Part shown: in pieces, positions 8,315 through 16,723 of the stretch
Layout: each line of letters opens with the position of its first letter
Position numbering within the stretch: the stretch's first letter is position 1
Assembly (NCBI RefSeq): GCF_038002345.1
Contig: NZ_JBBOCJ010000001.1
Location: 682,001-746,000, forward strand
From: Paenibacillus sp. FSL M7-0420
GTDB taxonomy: Bacteria; Bacillota; Bacilli; Paenibacillales; Paenibacillaceae
Reading direction: 5' to 3'
Length of the DNA: 64,000 bases
Notes under the pieces: generated by a model
Database searches by the model: none
What the model saw: the letters and a program-made list of their open reading frames with translations, nothing else
What the model was told of the DNA's origin: nothing
Position numbers and translations under genes: made by a program

Positions 8315-8505
8315 CTGAGTTGTAATCTGTACAACTAAATCGCCTGTTGTGCCGCCGAATATCCGTTTAGCTGTATTTGGTACAACTAAAATATCTCTAT
8401 ACCTTGGTTCTCACTCCTTCGGGCAGATTTTAGTTGTACAGACTACAGTTAGAAGAGGAAATCCTTCGTGTTTCCTGTTTTTAATCGCACAGACTACAAC
8501 TATCT
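8315..8505. repeat. Four-unit palindrome element, family B copy 1
   Basis: Four imperfect palindromes of the type TTTAGTTGTA-N5-TACA(A/G)TTAG have loop centres near 8327, 8378, 8441 and 8492, so spacings of 51, 63 and 51 bp. The first two have loops of the form (A/G)TCTG or similar and the last two CAGAC, so two units point one way and two the other. The whole element matches the reverse complement of 52530-52716. Confidence 0.85.
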
Positions 8506-8619
8506 CCAACTGTTCGCTCGGTGCACAGCCGACTGTCCATCGTCATTGCGCTCTGCTCATCGCTCACCGCCCCGCTGCCCCATACCCACCGCCCACTGCG
8601 CCTGCCTTCGCCAGTCAGT

Positions 8620-8815
8620 CGGGTGATTGCATTATGTGCAATAGAAAGTCCCAAAAACACCTCTAAATTTGAGTCTGTTGTATTTCATACAGTAGATTTA
8701 TGGGGTGAGGGCTGTTACAGGCCCAAACTCCAGATTCTACTGTACAAAATACAGCAGAATGGCAAAACAGGAGGTTTACACCGGATTCTAGTGTACAAAA
8801 TACAATTGCTGGCTC
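8620..8815. repeat. Four-unit palindrome element, family C copy 1
   Basis: Four palindromes with core TTGTA/CTGTA-N5-TACAG or TACAA have centres near 8634, 8685, 8747 and 8798, giving spacings of 51, 62 and 51 bp. The best unit, at 8734-8760, is ATTCTACTGTA-CAAAA-TACAGCAGAAT with 11-base arms that pair almost completely. Loops are TTATG/TTTCA in the first two units and CAAAA in the last two, so orientation flips in the middle. A second copy is at 52808-52996. Confidence 0.85.
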
Positions 8816-8900
8816 CAGCGGGATGGGCGATGACCTGCCTGGAGGTGAGGCATGGTTCCAGCGGGAGGGGCGATGACCTGCCTGGAGGTGAGGCATGGCT
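8815..8900 (+). repeat. 43 bp tandem duplication
   Basis: The segment starting CCAGCGGGATGGGCGATGAC at 8815 is repeated from 8858 with very few changes (CCAGCGGGAGGGGCGATGAC). Each copy contains GCCTGGAGGTGAGGCATGG. It is a local duplication in non-coding DNA. From 8901 to 9138 I see nothing beyond AT-rich sequence. Confidence 0.8.
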
Positions 8901-9138
8901 CTGCTGAAGGTGATGGATCGGCGAATCGTTCCAGGTTGGTAGGGTTTCATCTCCGATTGGCCGGACCATGCACCATTGCCACCATGTACGAATGGACCAA
9001 GGGACATTGGACGCAGGGAGCCTATTCTCAGGTGCTTTTTTTCACAATCGAAATCTAGCGGAATTTGTCGGAAATTACGGTATATAAGTGGACATACCTA
9101 TCATGGAATGAGAAAATAGCAGTTATAGCTTATATTTC

Positions 9139-9257
9139 AAGTGGACACGGCTTTGCTGTCCTTTTTTAAGAACGGTACCGTTTCGGCGAGAAATAGAAGG
9201 ATAATTTATAGCGTGAGAAACATATAAATTATATTTTGAAAAAGGACGGGATCATTC
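9139..9257 (+). promoter_or_regulatory. Conserved leader shared with the gene at 45598
   Basis: The 119 bp directly before the oxidoreductase start resembles, along almost its whole length, the leader of the unrelated gene at 45598 (minus strand). Shared parts in order are CAAGTGGA, a small hairpin followed by T-runs, the palindrome ACGGTACCGT (9172-9181; 12 bp AACGGTACCGTT here), GCGAGAAATAGAA, GATAAT and TATAGCGTG. This looks like one promoter/operator module used for two genes, possibly with an attenuator hairpin. The regulator is unknown. Confidence 0.6.
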
Positions 9258-10244
9258 ATGACTATTCGTTTCGGGGTTGTAGGGACTAACTGGATTACAG
9301 ACCGCTTTGTGCAGGCGGGACTTGAGAATGAGGAGTTTCTGCTTACGGCCGTGTATTCCCGTACAGAGGAGAAGGGACAGGCTTTTGCCGCCAAGTATGC
9401 CGGGGCTTCGATCTATACGGATCTGGAGGCGATGGTATCAAGCGCAGAGGTGGACGCGGTCTATATCGCCAGCCCCAACTCGATGCATGCGGAGCATTCA
9501 TTGATCTGTCTGAACCATGGCAAGCATGTGATCTGTGAGAAGCCGGCGGCCTCCAACAGCCGGGAGCTGAAGGCGATGATTGAAGCAGCGCGCAGCAATG
9601 ATGTGCTGTTCATGGAAGCGATGAAATCCACGTTCATGCCGAATTTTGGCGTGATCCGGGATAACTTATATAAGCTGGGTCAAGTCCGGCGCTACTTCGC
9701 AGGTTATTGTCAATACTCTTCGAGGTATGATGCTTACCGGCAGGGGACGGTGCTGAATGCGTTCAATCCTGAATATTCCAACGGCTCTCTGATGGATCTG
9801 GGGATCTATTGCTTATATCCGATGGTGGCTTTGTTCGGCAAGCCGGATTCGGTCAAGGCCGTTGGGCTGATGCTCGCCTCTGGTGTGGACGGGGAAGGCA
9901 GTATGGTCATGCGTTACCCGGACATGGATGCGGTGGTCATGCATTCCAAGATTGCCGATTCCTATCTGCCTGCTGAGATTCAGGGCGAGAACGGAACGAT
10001 GGTGATCGACAAGATTAACCAGCCCTATCAGGTCAAAATCCACTACCGCGACGGAACCGTCGAGGAGCTTACGCTACCGCAGGTGTATGAGGCGATGTAC
10101 TATGAGATTGAGGAGTTCATTCATCTGCTGAAGAGCGGGCAGCGGGAGAGCGCGACCAACAGCCACGCCAATTCCCTGGCGGTGGCAGAGCTGATGGAAG
10201 AGGCGAGAGCCCAGATTGGCCTGCGGTATGCTTCGGATCTCTAG
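9258..10244 (+). CDS. Gfo/Idh/MocA-family NAD(P)-dependent oxidoreductase
   Basis: This 328-residue protein has an N-terminal Rossmann fold (RFGVVGTNWITDRFV, residues 4-18) and the family's EKP motif at 94-96 (VICEKPAASN), whose lysine takes part in catalysis. The C-terminal alpha/beta domain carries the substrate site, with GSLMDLGIYCLYP including the conserved DxGxY segment. The family oxidises or reduces hydroxyls of sugars, inositols and related compounds; the substrate is not predictable. A radical SAM gene follows 49 bp later in the same direction and may be co-transcribed. The 5' leader is shared with an unrelated gene at 45.6 kb. Confidence 0.88.
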   Translation: MTIRFGVVGTNWITDRFVQAGLENEEFLLTAVYSRTEEKGQAFAAKYAGASIYTDLEAMVSSAEVDAVYIASPNSMHAEHSLICLNHGKHVICEKPAASNSRELKAMIEAARSNDVLFMEAMKSTFMPNFGVIRDNLYKLGQVRRYFAGYCQYSSRYDAYRQGTVLNAFNPEYSNGSLMDLGIYCLYPMVALFGKPDSVKAVGLMLASGVDGEGSMVMRYPDMDAVVMHSKIADSYLPAEIQGENGTMVIDKINQPYQVKIHYRDGTVEELTLPQVYEAMYYEIEEFIHLLKSGQRESATNSHANSLAVAELMEEARAQIGLRYASDL

Positions 10245-10293
10245 CGTAACGGGCAGCCTGGCCTGCATTATATATTGAAATGGGGAGCGGAAC

Positions 10294-11169
10294 TTGAAGA
10301 CATTCAAAAAGGTATACATCGAGATCACAAGCGTCTGCAACCTGGCCTGCAGCTTCTGTCCGCCCACGGAGCGGCAGAAGAATTTCATGAAGCTGGAGAC
10401 GTTCAACACCATTCTTGATGAGATCAAACCGCATAGCAATCATATCTATCTGCATGTCAAAGGCGAGCCGCTGCTGCATCCGAAGCTGGGCGAGCTGCTG
10501 GATGCCGCGCATGCCAAGGGCTTCAAGGTCAATATTACGACCAACGGCACGCTGATCCGTAAAGCGGGGCCGAAGCTGCTCGGCAAGCCGGCACTGCGGC
10601 AGATGAACTTCTCGCTGCACAGCTTCGACGGCCATGCAGGCTCGGAGAACCGTGAAGGTTATCTTACAGAGATCATCCAGTTCGTCCGGGAGATCTCTGC
10701 GCGCGGCGTCATTGTCTCGTTCCGGCTCTGGAATCTGACGGAGGACAACCGGACGAATCTGGAGAAGGAGCGCAACCGTGAGACACTGGCCCTGCTGGAG
10801 GAGTCCTTCGGACTGGGCTACAGGATCGAGGAGAAGGTCGTCCCCGGCAGCGGCGTGAAGATTGCCCCGCGTGTGTACCTGAACCAGGACCACGAGTTCA
10901 GATGGCCGGCGCTGCATGAGCCGGAGGATGACGGCAAGGGCTTCTGCCATGCGCTGCGCAGCCAGGCGGCGGTCCTGGTAGACGGCACCGTTGTGCCGTG
11001 CTGTCTGGATGGCGAAGGGGTGATCAACCTCGGCAATATTCATGAGCAGCCATTCTCCGAGATTGTCGAGGGGGAACGGGCGAATAATCTGTTCTATGGC
11101 TTCTCGCGGCGGGAAGCTGTTGAGGAGCTGTGCCGTAAATGCGGCTACCGGCAGCGGTTCGGCACCTAG
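10294..11169 (+). CDS. Radical SAM protein with a SPASM-like C-terminus
   Basis: This 291-residue protein has the CX3CX2C cluster motif of radical SAM enzymes (C15, C19, C22 in SVCNLACSFCPP), a GEPLLHPKLGELL segment for SAM binding, and a TTNGTL strand. The C-terminus has clustered cysteines (GFCHAL, VVPCCLDGEG, ELCRKCGYR) with LGN, as in SPASM or twitch domains that bind auxiliary Fe-S clusters. Such proteins modify peptides or sugars or mature other enzymes. Start is a TTG at 10294 after a GGGAG site. No precursor peptide gene is visible nearby, so a peptide-maturation role is not supported. Substrate unknown. Confidence 0.85.
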   Translation: MKTFKKVYIEITSVCNLACSFCPPTERQKNFMKLETFNTILDEIKPHSNHIYLHVKGEPLLHPKLGELLDAAHAKGFKVNITTNGTLIRKAGPKLLGKPALRQMNFSLHSFDGHAGSENREGYLTEIIQFVREISARGVIVSFRLWNLTEDNRTNLEKERNRETLALLEESFGLGYRIEEKVVPGSGVKIAPRVYLNQDHEFRWPALHEPEDDGKGFCHALRSQAAVLVDGTVVPCCLDGEGVINLGNIHEQPFSEIVEGERANNLFYGFSRREAVEELCRKCGYRQRFGT

Positions 11170-11287
11170 CCGGAGCACGAGGCCGGAGTGGGTGCTGGTG
11201 TCGGTGCATACCGGCAAAGCAGCAGGGTGATGCTAGAGGGAAGATAGAAATATTTATAAGGCCGGATCATATGAAAAGAGGGAATAG

Positions 11288-11962
11288 ATGCCTACTATAC
11301 TTGTTGCAGACGACGATGCGAATATCCGCGAGCTTGTCTGCCTATTTCTGCGCAATGACGGATTCGATACCGCTGAAGCGGCAGACGGTCAAGAGGCGCT
11401 GGCGGTCTATGCCAGAACGCATGTGGATCTGGTCATCCTGGATATTATGATGCCGGTGATGGACGGCTGGGCGCTGTGCAAGGAGCTGCGCAGAGCAGAC
11501 CCGGAGCTGCCGCTTTTAATGCTGACGGCGAAGGGGGAGACCTGGGAGAAGGTGAAGGGATTCGAGCTGGGAACCGATGATTATCTGACCAAGCCCTTTG
11601 ATCCGCTGGAGCTGACGGTCCGGGTCAGAGCCTTGCTGAAGCGCTCGGGAATCGGCAAATCGCATACGATCCGTATAGGAGAGGTAACGCTGGACCGGCA
11701 GACCTACAAGGTGATGAACGGGACAGAAGCGCTGTCTCTGCCGCTTAAAGAGTTCGAGCTGCTGTATAAGCTGGCCGGAACACCGGGGCAGGTCTATACC
11801 CGCGAGCAGCTGATCGACCAGATCTGGGGTATTGATTACTCCGGGGATGACCGGACGATAGATGTACATATTAAGCGCCTGCGTGAACGGTTTGCGGCTT
11901 CGCCGGATTTTCGGATCGAGACTGTCCGCGGTCTGGGCTACCGGCTTGAGGTTACTGAATGA
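11288..11962 (+). CDS. OmpR/PhoB-family response regulator
   Basis: This 224-residue response regulator has a receiver domain with acidic residues D8-D10, phospho-acceptor D52 (VILDIMMPVMDG) and the conserved lysine in YLTKPFDPLE. A winged-helix output domain ends in the typical VRGLGYRLE. It overlaps the downstream kinase gene by four bases (ATGA), so the two are translated together. A likely target is the alpha/beta hydrolase downstream of the kinase, whose promoter region has 11 bp-spaced direct repeats. Confidence 0.93.
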   Translation: MPTILVADDDANIRELVCLFLRNDGFDTAEAADGQEALAVYARTHVDLVILDIMMPVMDGWALCKELRRADPELPLLMLTAKGETWEKVKGFELGTDDYLTKPFDPLELTVRVRALLKRSGIGKSHTIRIGEVTLDRQTYKVMNGTEALSLPLKEFELLYKLAGTPGQVYTREQLIDQIWGIDYSGDDRTIDVHIKRLRERFAASPDFRIETVRGLGYRLEVTE

Positions 11963-13326
11963 TCAAGTCGTTATATACCCGTGTGGTTCTGACCTTTCTG
12001 GTATCGGTAATCGGAGGGACGGTGATCTCCTTCAATCTGGCAATCTGGCTGTACAAAGATGAATTGAACGAGAATTTGCAGGTTCCCTTGCTGCGCTTCG
12101 GACAAGATATCGTACGGATCTATAAGAGCTTTCCGCTGAACGAAGCCAACGAGTTCGTCGCAGGCATGAAGCAGCTTGAGACCTATCATGTGCGGATTTA
12201 TGATGAGAACGGCGGGATTCAGTCTTATGGCAGTCCAGAAGGAATGAAGCTGGAGACCGTGACTGAAGAGCAGGTGAAGCAGGTGCTGGCAGGCAGGATC
12301 GTTCAGGTCAATCCGACAGGCATCTCCACCAGCCTCCTAGGGCTGCAATTAACTACGGATACGGGAAAAAAAGCATTGTTCGTAGAGCCTGTCGGCCCCC
12401 CTTCTTCCGCCTTTGTGCTGAAATGGCTGGTGTATTTCGTGGTGTATTCGCTGATCTCCGGCAGTCTTGTGATCTTGGTAGCGGCCATATTCGTGGTCCG
12501 GCCGATCAAGAAGCTGACCAACGCGACGCGCAGGATCGCAGCCGGGGACTTCAACGTGAAGCTGAATATCAAGCAAACGGGAGAGCTGGGTGCCCTCGCG
12601 CGCAGCTTCGAGGAGATGACACATGATCTGCAGCAGCTGGAACAGATGCGCCGTGACTTCGTGTCGAATGTATCTCATGAGGTGCAGTCTCCGCTGACCT
12701 CCATCTCCGGCTATGCCCTGGCGCTGAAGCAGATGAATATTCCTGAGAGCGAGCGGGGCCGCTATCTCGATATCATCATCGGGGAAGCCGAACGGATGTC
12801 CAAGATGAGCGACAGCCTGCTGAAGCTGAGCCTGCTGGAATCGCAGTCCCAGCAGCTCCGGTTCACCACCTTCAGCCTGGATGAACAGATCCGGCGCGTG
12901 ATCGTTGCTCTTCAGCCGCAATGGTCGGCCCGGCGCATCAACTTCGATCTTCAGCTGACGGCTGCCACGCTCACCGCGGATTATGACCAATTGAACCAGG
13001 TCTGGACGAACCTGCTCGGGAACAGCATCAAATTCTCCGGGGAGGGGGGAGTGATTAGTGTGCATACGAGGCAAGATAATAAAAGTGTGACCGTTCGCGT
13101 ATCCGACACCGGCATCGGGATCTCCCCCGAGGACCAGAAGCGGATCTTTGACCGCTTCTTCAAGGCGGACCGCTCCCACAGCCGGAAGTATACCGGCAGC
13201 GGGATGGGACTGGCGATCGTGAGGCAGATCGTCCTGCTGCATCATGGCGACATCCGGGTTACGAGCGAGCTTGGAGCGGGTACAAGCTTTATTGTAATCC
13301 TCCCGCTGAATACACCCGCAGATTAG
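11959..13326 (+). CDS. Sensor histidine kinase, HAMP/HisKA/HATPase
   Basis: This 455-residue membrane kinase has transmembrane helices near residues 8-30 and 155-180 flanking an extracytoplasmic sensor of about 125 residues, a HAMP domain (FVVRPIKKLTNATRRIA), a phospho-acceptor histidine in FVSNVSHEVQSPLTS, and an ATPase domain with N-, G1- and G2-box motifs (QVWTNLLGNSIKFS, DTGIGI, GSGMGLAIV). It phosphorylates the regulator encoded immediately upstream. The signal is unknown. The HisKA motif has VQSPL where ELKTPL is commoner. Confidence 0.93.
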   Translation: MIKSLYTRVVLTFLVSVIGGTVISFNLAIWLYKDELNENLQVPLLRFGQDIVRIYKSFPLNEANEFVAGMKQLETYHVRIYDENGGIQSYGSPEGMKLETVTEEQVKQVLAGRIVQVNPTGISTSLLGLQLTTDTGKKALFVEPVGPPSSAFVLKWLVYFVVYSLISGSLVILVAAIFVVRPIKKLTNATRRIAAGDFNVKLNIKQTGELGALARSFEEMTHDLQQLEQMRRDFVSNVSHEVQSPLTSISGYALALKQMNIPESERGRYLDIIIGEAERMSKMSDSLLKLSLLESQSQQLRFTTFSLDEQIRRVIVALQPQWSARRINFDLQLTAATLTADYDQLNQVWTNLLGNSIKFSGEGGVISVHTRQDNKSVTVRVSDTGIGISPEDQKRIFDRFFKADRSHSRKYTGSGMGLAIVRQIVLLHHGDIRVTSELGAGTSFIVILPLNTPAD

Positions 13327-13339
13327 ATTATTGAGCCGA

Positions 13340-13391
13340 TTCATCTTCCGTTCACATTACCGTCACGGGGAGTACATTTTCATTGTATAAG
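13340..13391 (+). promoter_or_regulatory. Direct repeats and promoter before the hydrolase gene
   Basis: TTCA at 13340, TTCA at 13351 and GTCA at 13362 are three direct repeats on an 11 bp period, the usual layout for OmpR-family regulators, ending about 20 bp before a TATAAG -10-like hexamer (13386-13391). Control by the response regulator at 11288 is inferred from proximity. Confidence 0.45.
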
Positions 13392-13450
13392 CTATCCTTA
13401 GCAATTGATTCAGTCAACACATTCGATTCATAAGGACAGGTGATCGTATA

Positions 13451-14389
13451 ATGAAAAAAGGACTCAGAATCCTGCTTAAGTCTATAGCGGCATTGATGAT
13501 TGTGATCGTATTGTTTTTTGCTGTAGTATTTGTGGTTAATATCATCAGCAGCAAATCGGAGCTGAAGAAGATTGAGCCGTACGGGCAGCTTGTGCCAGTC
13601 AATGGCAAGAAGATGAATGTACTCATCCAGGGATCGGGTGAGGAGACCGTGGTGCTGCTGACGGGGTATGGCACCGGGGCACCGGCGCTTGATTTCAAGC
13701 CGCTGGTAGACGAGCTGTCCCCCAATTACAAAGTAGCCGTGGTGGAGCCGTTCGGCTATGGCTTAAGTGACCGGACCGATAAGGAACGGACCTCGGACAA
13801 TATCATCAGTGAGATTCATGAAGCGCTGCAGCAGCTGGGGATCAAACGTTACACGCTCATGGGTCATTCCATCGCCGGAATCTACGGGCTGGATTATGTG
13901 AACAAGTATAAGGATGAAGTGCAGGCCTTTGTAGGAATTGACAGCAGTGTGCCGACCCAAGGGGGCTTGGACGATAAAATACCGGTGGGGACGCTGAAGT
14001 TCCTCGACAAATCCGGCATTATGAGATTGTTCCAAAAGATTGGCCCCGACCCGTATGCTGGGCTTCCGTTCGACGAGCACACCAAGCAGCAGATGAAAAT
14101 GATCGCCACAAAGAACTTAAACAATGACACTGTCATGAATGAGATCGACCATTTCAAGGAGAATTTTACAGCAGCCCAGGCGCTGGCCTTCCCTAAAGAG
14201 CTTCCGCTGCTGCTCTTCATACAGTCGAATAATACCGATGTGGAGGGCTGGATGAAGCTGCATGAGGAGCAGGTGAAGGATTCCGTGTACGGTAAGCTGG
14301 TGCCGCTCGAAGGCGGTCATTATCTGCACCATACATTGTCCAAAGAGATTGCCAAGGATTACAGGGAATTCATGGCAGGCGTGAAATGA
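13451..14389 (+). CDS. Alpha/beta hydrolase with N-terminal membrane anchor
   Basis: This 312-residue protein begins with a charged stretch and one transmembrane helix (residues 9-32, rich in V, I and F), followed by an alpha/beta hydrolase domain. The nucleophile elbow is GHSIAGIYGLDY with the serine near residue 140. The oxyanion region is LLTGYGTGAPALDF. The C-terminal catalytic histidine is in LEGGHYLHH. It is probably anchored outside the membrane and hydrolyses an ester or amide of unknown nature. Its location behind a two-component system, with regulator-type repeats in its promoter, suggests it belongs to that regulon. Confidence 0.85.
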   Translation: MKKGLRILLKSIAALMIVIVLFFAVVFVVNIISSKSELKKIEPYGQLVPVNGKKMNVLIQGSGEETVVLLTGYGTGAPALDFKPLVDELSPNYKVAVVEPFGYGLSDRTDKERTSDNIISEIHEALQQLGIKRYTLMGHSIAGIYGLDYVNKYKDEVQAFVGIDSSVPTQGGLDDKIPVGTLKFLDKSGIMRLFQKIGPDPYAGLPFDEHTKQQMKMIATKNLNNDTVMNEIDHFKENFTAAQALAFPKELPLLLFIQSNNTDVEGWMKLHEEQVKDSVYGKLVPLEGGHYLHHTLSKEIAKDYREFMAGVK

Positions 14390-14445
14390 GGGGAATCTGA
14401 TTCCCGGCCAACTATCTGATACAATTGAATAAGAGCTCTTCGCAG

Positions 14446-14480
14446 CCGCAGGCTTCTATAATAGAAGCTTGCGGTTTGTT
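14446..14480 (+). terminator. Terminator after the hydrolase
   Basis: CCGCAGGCTTCTAT (14446-14459) and ATAGAAGCTTGCGG (14461-14474) form a long stem with a single mismatch and a minimal loop, followed by TTTGTT. Confidence 0.75.
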
Positions 14481-14561
14481 CCATTCTGCGGACACTCTGA
14501 TTCAAACCTGAAGCACATGGGCTATTGTATATAGATTGCTATTACATAGGGAGGCATGCAA

Positions 14562-16652
14562 ATGCTGAAATCATTACGGGCTATAGAGGCGTATCGTGAA
14601 GGAGGATGGCCTGCCGGAGAAGGCTATCCGTGGCTGGAGTACATCGTGCAGGCAGAGCAGACGATTGTGAACCTGGAGCGGGTAGAATCGCTACAGTCGC
14701 TTGCGCAGCAGAATCCGGTGCTGGATTATGTAGAGCGGAGTCTGCGGGTGCTGGACAGTCTGCCGCTGTCGTATTGGATCAAGGAGCTGGCCGAGGAGAC
14801 GCTGATCTGGTCGGAGACGGCTAAGGGCGGGACTGTCCGGCAGCGGCGGAGCTGGCAGGAAGAGGGCATTAATATTTTCGTTCATAATATCGGCTCTGCG
14901 GAGTTGTACCGGCGCTATGCAGAAGGGTTGAAGCAGGACGATGCAGGCTCTGCGGAGAAGAGACGGGTCATACATACGCTGATCGAGACACATGGGTTGA
15001 TTGGACAGCAAATCCGCGGCGAGGTTCCGCCTTCCGTCAATCTTCCGTTGTCTGGACTGGTGGAGCACGGCCTGCTGAGCGCAGAGGAGCTGGAGCGGCT
15101 GCTGTTCGCACTGAATCACTGCATCATTGCTGCGGTATCCCCGGAGCTGTGGCAGGAGGTCCGCCTGCAGGTCATGGAGCTGATTGCTGTAATTGCTTCA
15201 GGGCATCTGCAGCCTGAGGTCCCGATGAAGGAACGTCTGCGGAGAATGCGCGCCGGGTCCATTGCGCAGGGGGAGGATTACGAGACGGAGTGGGACGGGC
15301 TGGTGCAGGAGGGCTTCCTGCCTGCTGCGCTGGAGCCGCTGCGGCCTGCCACCTTCTGGTATGTGGAATCGGCGCTCCAGACCTTCTCGCTGGAGCAGTT
15401 CCTGAAGGTCATAAGTCTGGTGGCCGCCAGCAGCCCGATTCAGCTAAGCCATCTGAGCTTCGAAGCGGTCATGAACAGTATTCATTACGACTATAAGGGC
15501 AGCAAGAAGATCAACGTCTATAAGAAACGGATTATTGAGAAGTATCTCTCGGAGCTGAGCTGGGAGGAAATCTACAGCGGCGTGAAGCCTTCCGGCAGCA
15601 ATCCGCATCTTACGCACAGGCTGCGGGGGAAGGAGCATCTGCCGGATACGCTGTTTTTCCAGTTCGAGTTCTCGGCGGCAGCGGAGAAGCTGATTGAGTT
15701 CTGTACAGAGGCCGAGAAGTCGGCGCTGTATGAACGGGCGGTCCTGCTGCTGTTCGACCTGTTCGATCTGCGGCGTGACGCCTTCGACCGCTTCCACAAT
15801 GAGGATACTTACTTAAGCCAGATGAATGATACGGCTGACTATAAGGCAGTGATTCTGGACTACGTTACCGGACGGAAGGTGCTGGACATCGGCCCCGGCG
15901 GCGGGGTGCTGCTCGATCTGCTTGAGGAGCGGATGCCGGAGGTGGTGCCGGTAGGGATTGATATTTCCAGCAATGTGATCGAAGCGCTGCGGCAGCGCAA
16001 GCAGCGGGAGGACCGCCGCTGGGAGGTGCTCCAGGGCGATGCGCTGAATCTGAAGGATTATGTGGAGCCGGGCACGGTGGACACGGTGATTTTCTCATCC
16101 ATTCTGCATGAGCTGTATTCCTATGTGCCGCTGGACGGCCGGAAGTTCAATCACGGCACGGTGGCGGCAGCCCTGACCAGTGCCTTCGAGGTATTGGCTG
16201 AAGGCGGTGCGATCATTATCCGCGACGGTATTATGAGCGAGCCGGAGGAACAGCAGCGCCGGGTACGGTTTCTGGAGGCGGACGGCATGGCGTGGCTGGA
16301 GCGGTACGCGAAGGATTTTGCCGGACGGAATATCCGTTATGAACAGCTGGGCGAACACGAGGTGCTGATGCCGGTGAACGATGCGATGGAATTCCTCTAT
16401 ACCTACACTTGGGGGGAGGAAGCCTACATTCATGAGGTGCAGGAGCAGTTCGGCTATTTCACACCCTCGCAGTACGCCGCATTCATTGAGCAGACGCTGG
16501 GGGACCGGGCCAGGATAGAGGTCTTCCGTCATTACCTGCAGGAGGGATACACGGAGGCGCTGGAGAGCAGAGTTGAGATCATGGATGAGAGTGGAGTGCA
16601 GGTAGGCTTGCCGGATAGCACTTGCTTTATCGTGATTCGTAAGGCGGGTTGA
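14562..16652 (+). CDS. Large SAM-dependent methyltransferase with unknown N-terminal region
   Basis: This 696-residue protein has a class I methyltransferase domain in its C-terminal part. Motif I is KVLDIGPGGGVLLDLL (about residues 440-455), then GIDIS as the acidic strand-2 end and a VDTVIFSSILHEL motif. The first ~430 residues are helical and match nothing I recognise. The ATG at 14562 is preferred over the one at 14556, because the GGAGG site at 14550-14554 is too close to the first. It stands alone between two terminators. Substrate unknown; the HEL after motif IV is common in small-molecule methyltransferases. Confidence 0.8.
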   Translation: MLKSLRAIEAYREGGWPAGEGYPWLEYIVQAEQTIVNLERVESLQSLAQQNPVLDYVERSLRVLDSLPLSYWIKELAEETLIWSETAKGGTVRQRRSWQEEGINIFVHNIGSAELYRRYAEGLKQDDAGSAEKRRVIHTLIETHGLIGQQIRGEVPPSVNLPLSGLVEHGLLSAEELERLLFALNHCIIAAVSPELWQEVRLQVMELIAVIASGHLQPEVPMKERLRRMRAGSIAQGEDYETEWDGLVQEGFLPAALEPLRPATFWYVESALQTFSLEQFLKVISLVAASSPIQLSHLSFEAVMNSIHYDYKGSKKINVYKKRIIEKYLSELSWEEIYSGVKPSGSNPHLTHRLRGKEHLPDTLFFQFEFSAAAEKLIEFCTEAEKSALYERAVLLLFDLFDLRRDAFDRFHNEDTYLSQMNDTADYKAVILDYVTGRKVLDIGPGGGVLLDLLEERMPEVVPVGIDISSNVIEALRQRKQREDRRWEVLQGDALNLKDYVEPGTVDTVIFSSILHELYSYVPLDGRKFNHGTVAAALTSAFEVLAEGGAIIIRDGIMSEPEEQQRRVRFLEADGMAWLERYAKDFAGRNIRYEQLGEHEVLMPVNDAMEFLYTYTWGEEAYIHEVQEQFGYFTPSQYAAFIEQTLGDRARIEVFRHYLQEGYTEALESRVEIMDESGVQVGLPDSTCFIVIRKAG

Positions 16653-16705
16653 ACAAAACAGGCTGTCCCTAGTCATCTCTGACTTACGGGACAGCCTGTT
16701 TTGTT
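16652..16705. terminator. Bidirectional terminator between convergent genes
   Basis: Eighteen bases at 16652-16669 (AACAAAACAGGCTGTCCC) are the perfect complement of 16688-16705 (GGGACAGCCTGTTTTGTT). The A-run and T-run flank the stem, so it works in both directions. Confidence 0.92.
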
Positions 16706-16723
16706 AGGAGGAACACTATACGC

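Noticed and set aside
10117..11217. 366-codon reverse frame over the radical SAM gene
   Set aside because: The plus strand has CX3CX2C and SPASM-like cysteines with proper spacing; the reverse frame has no recognisable motif.
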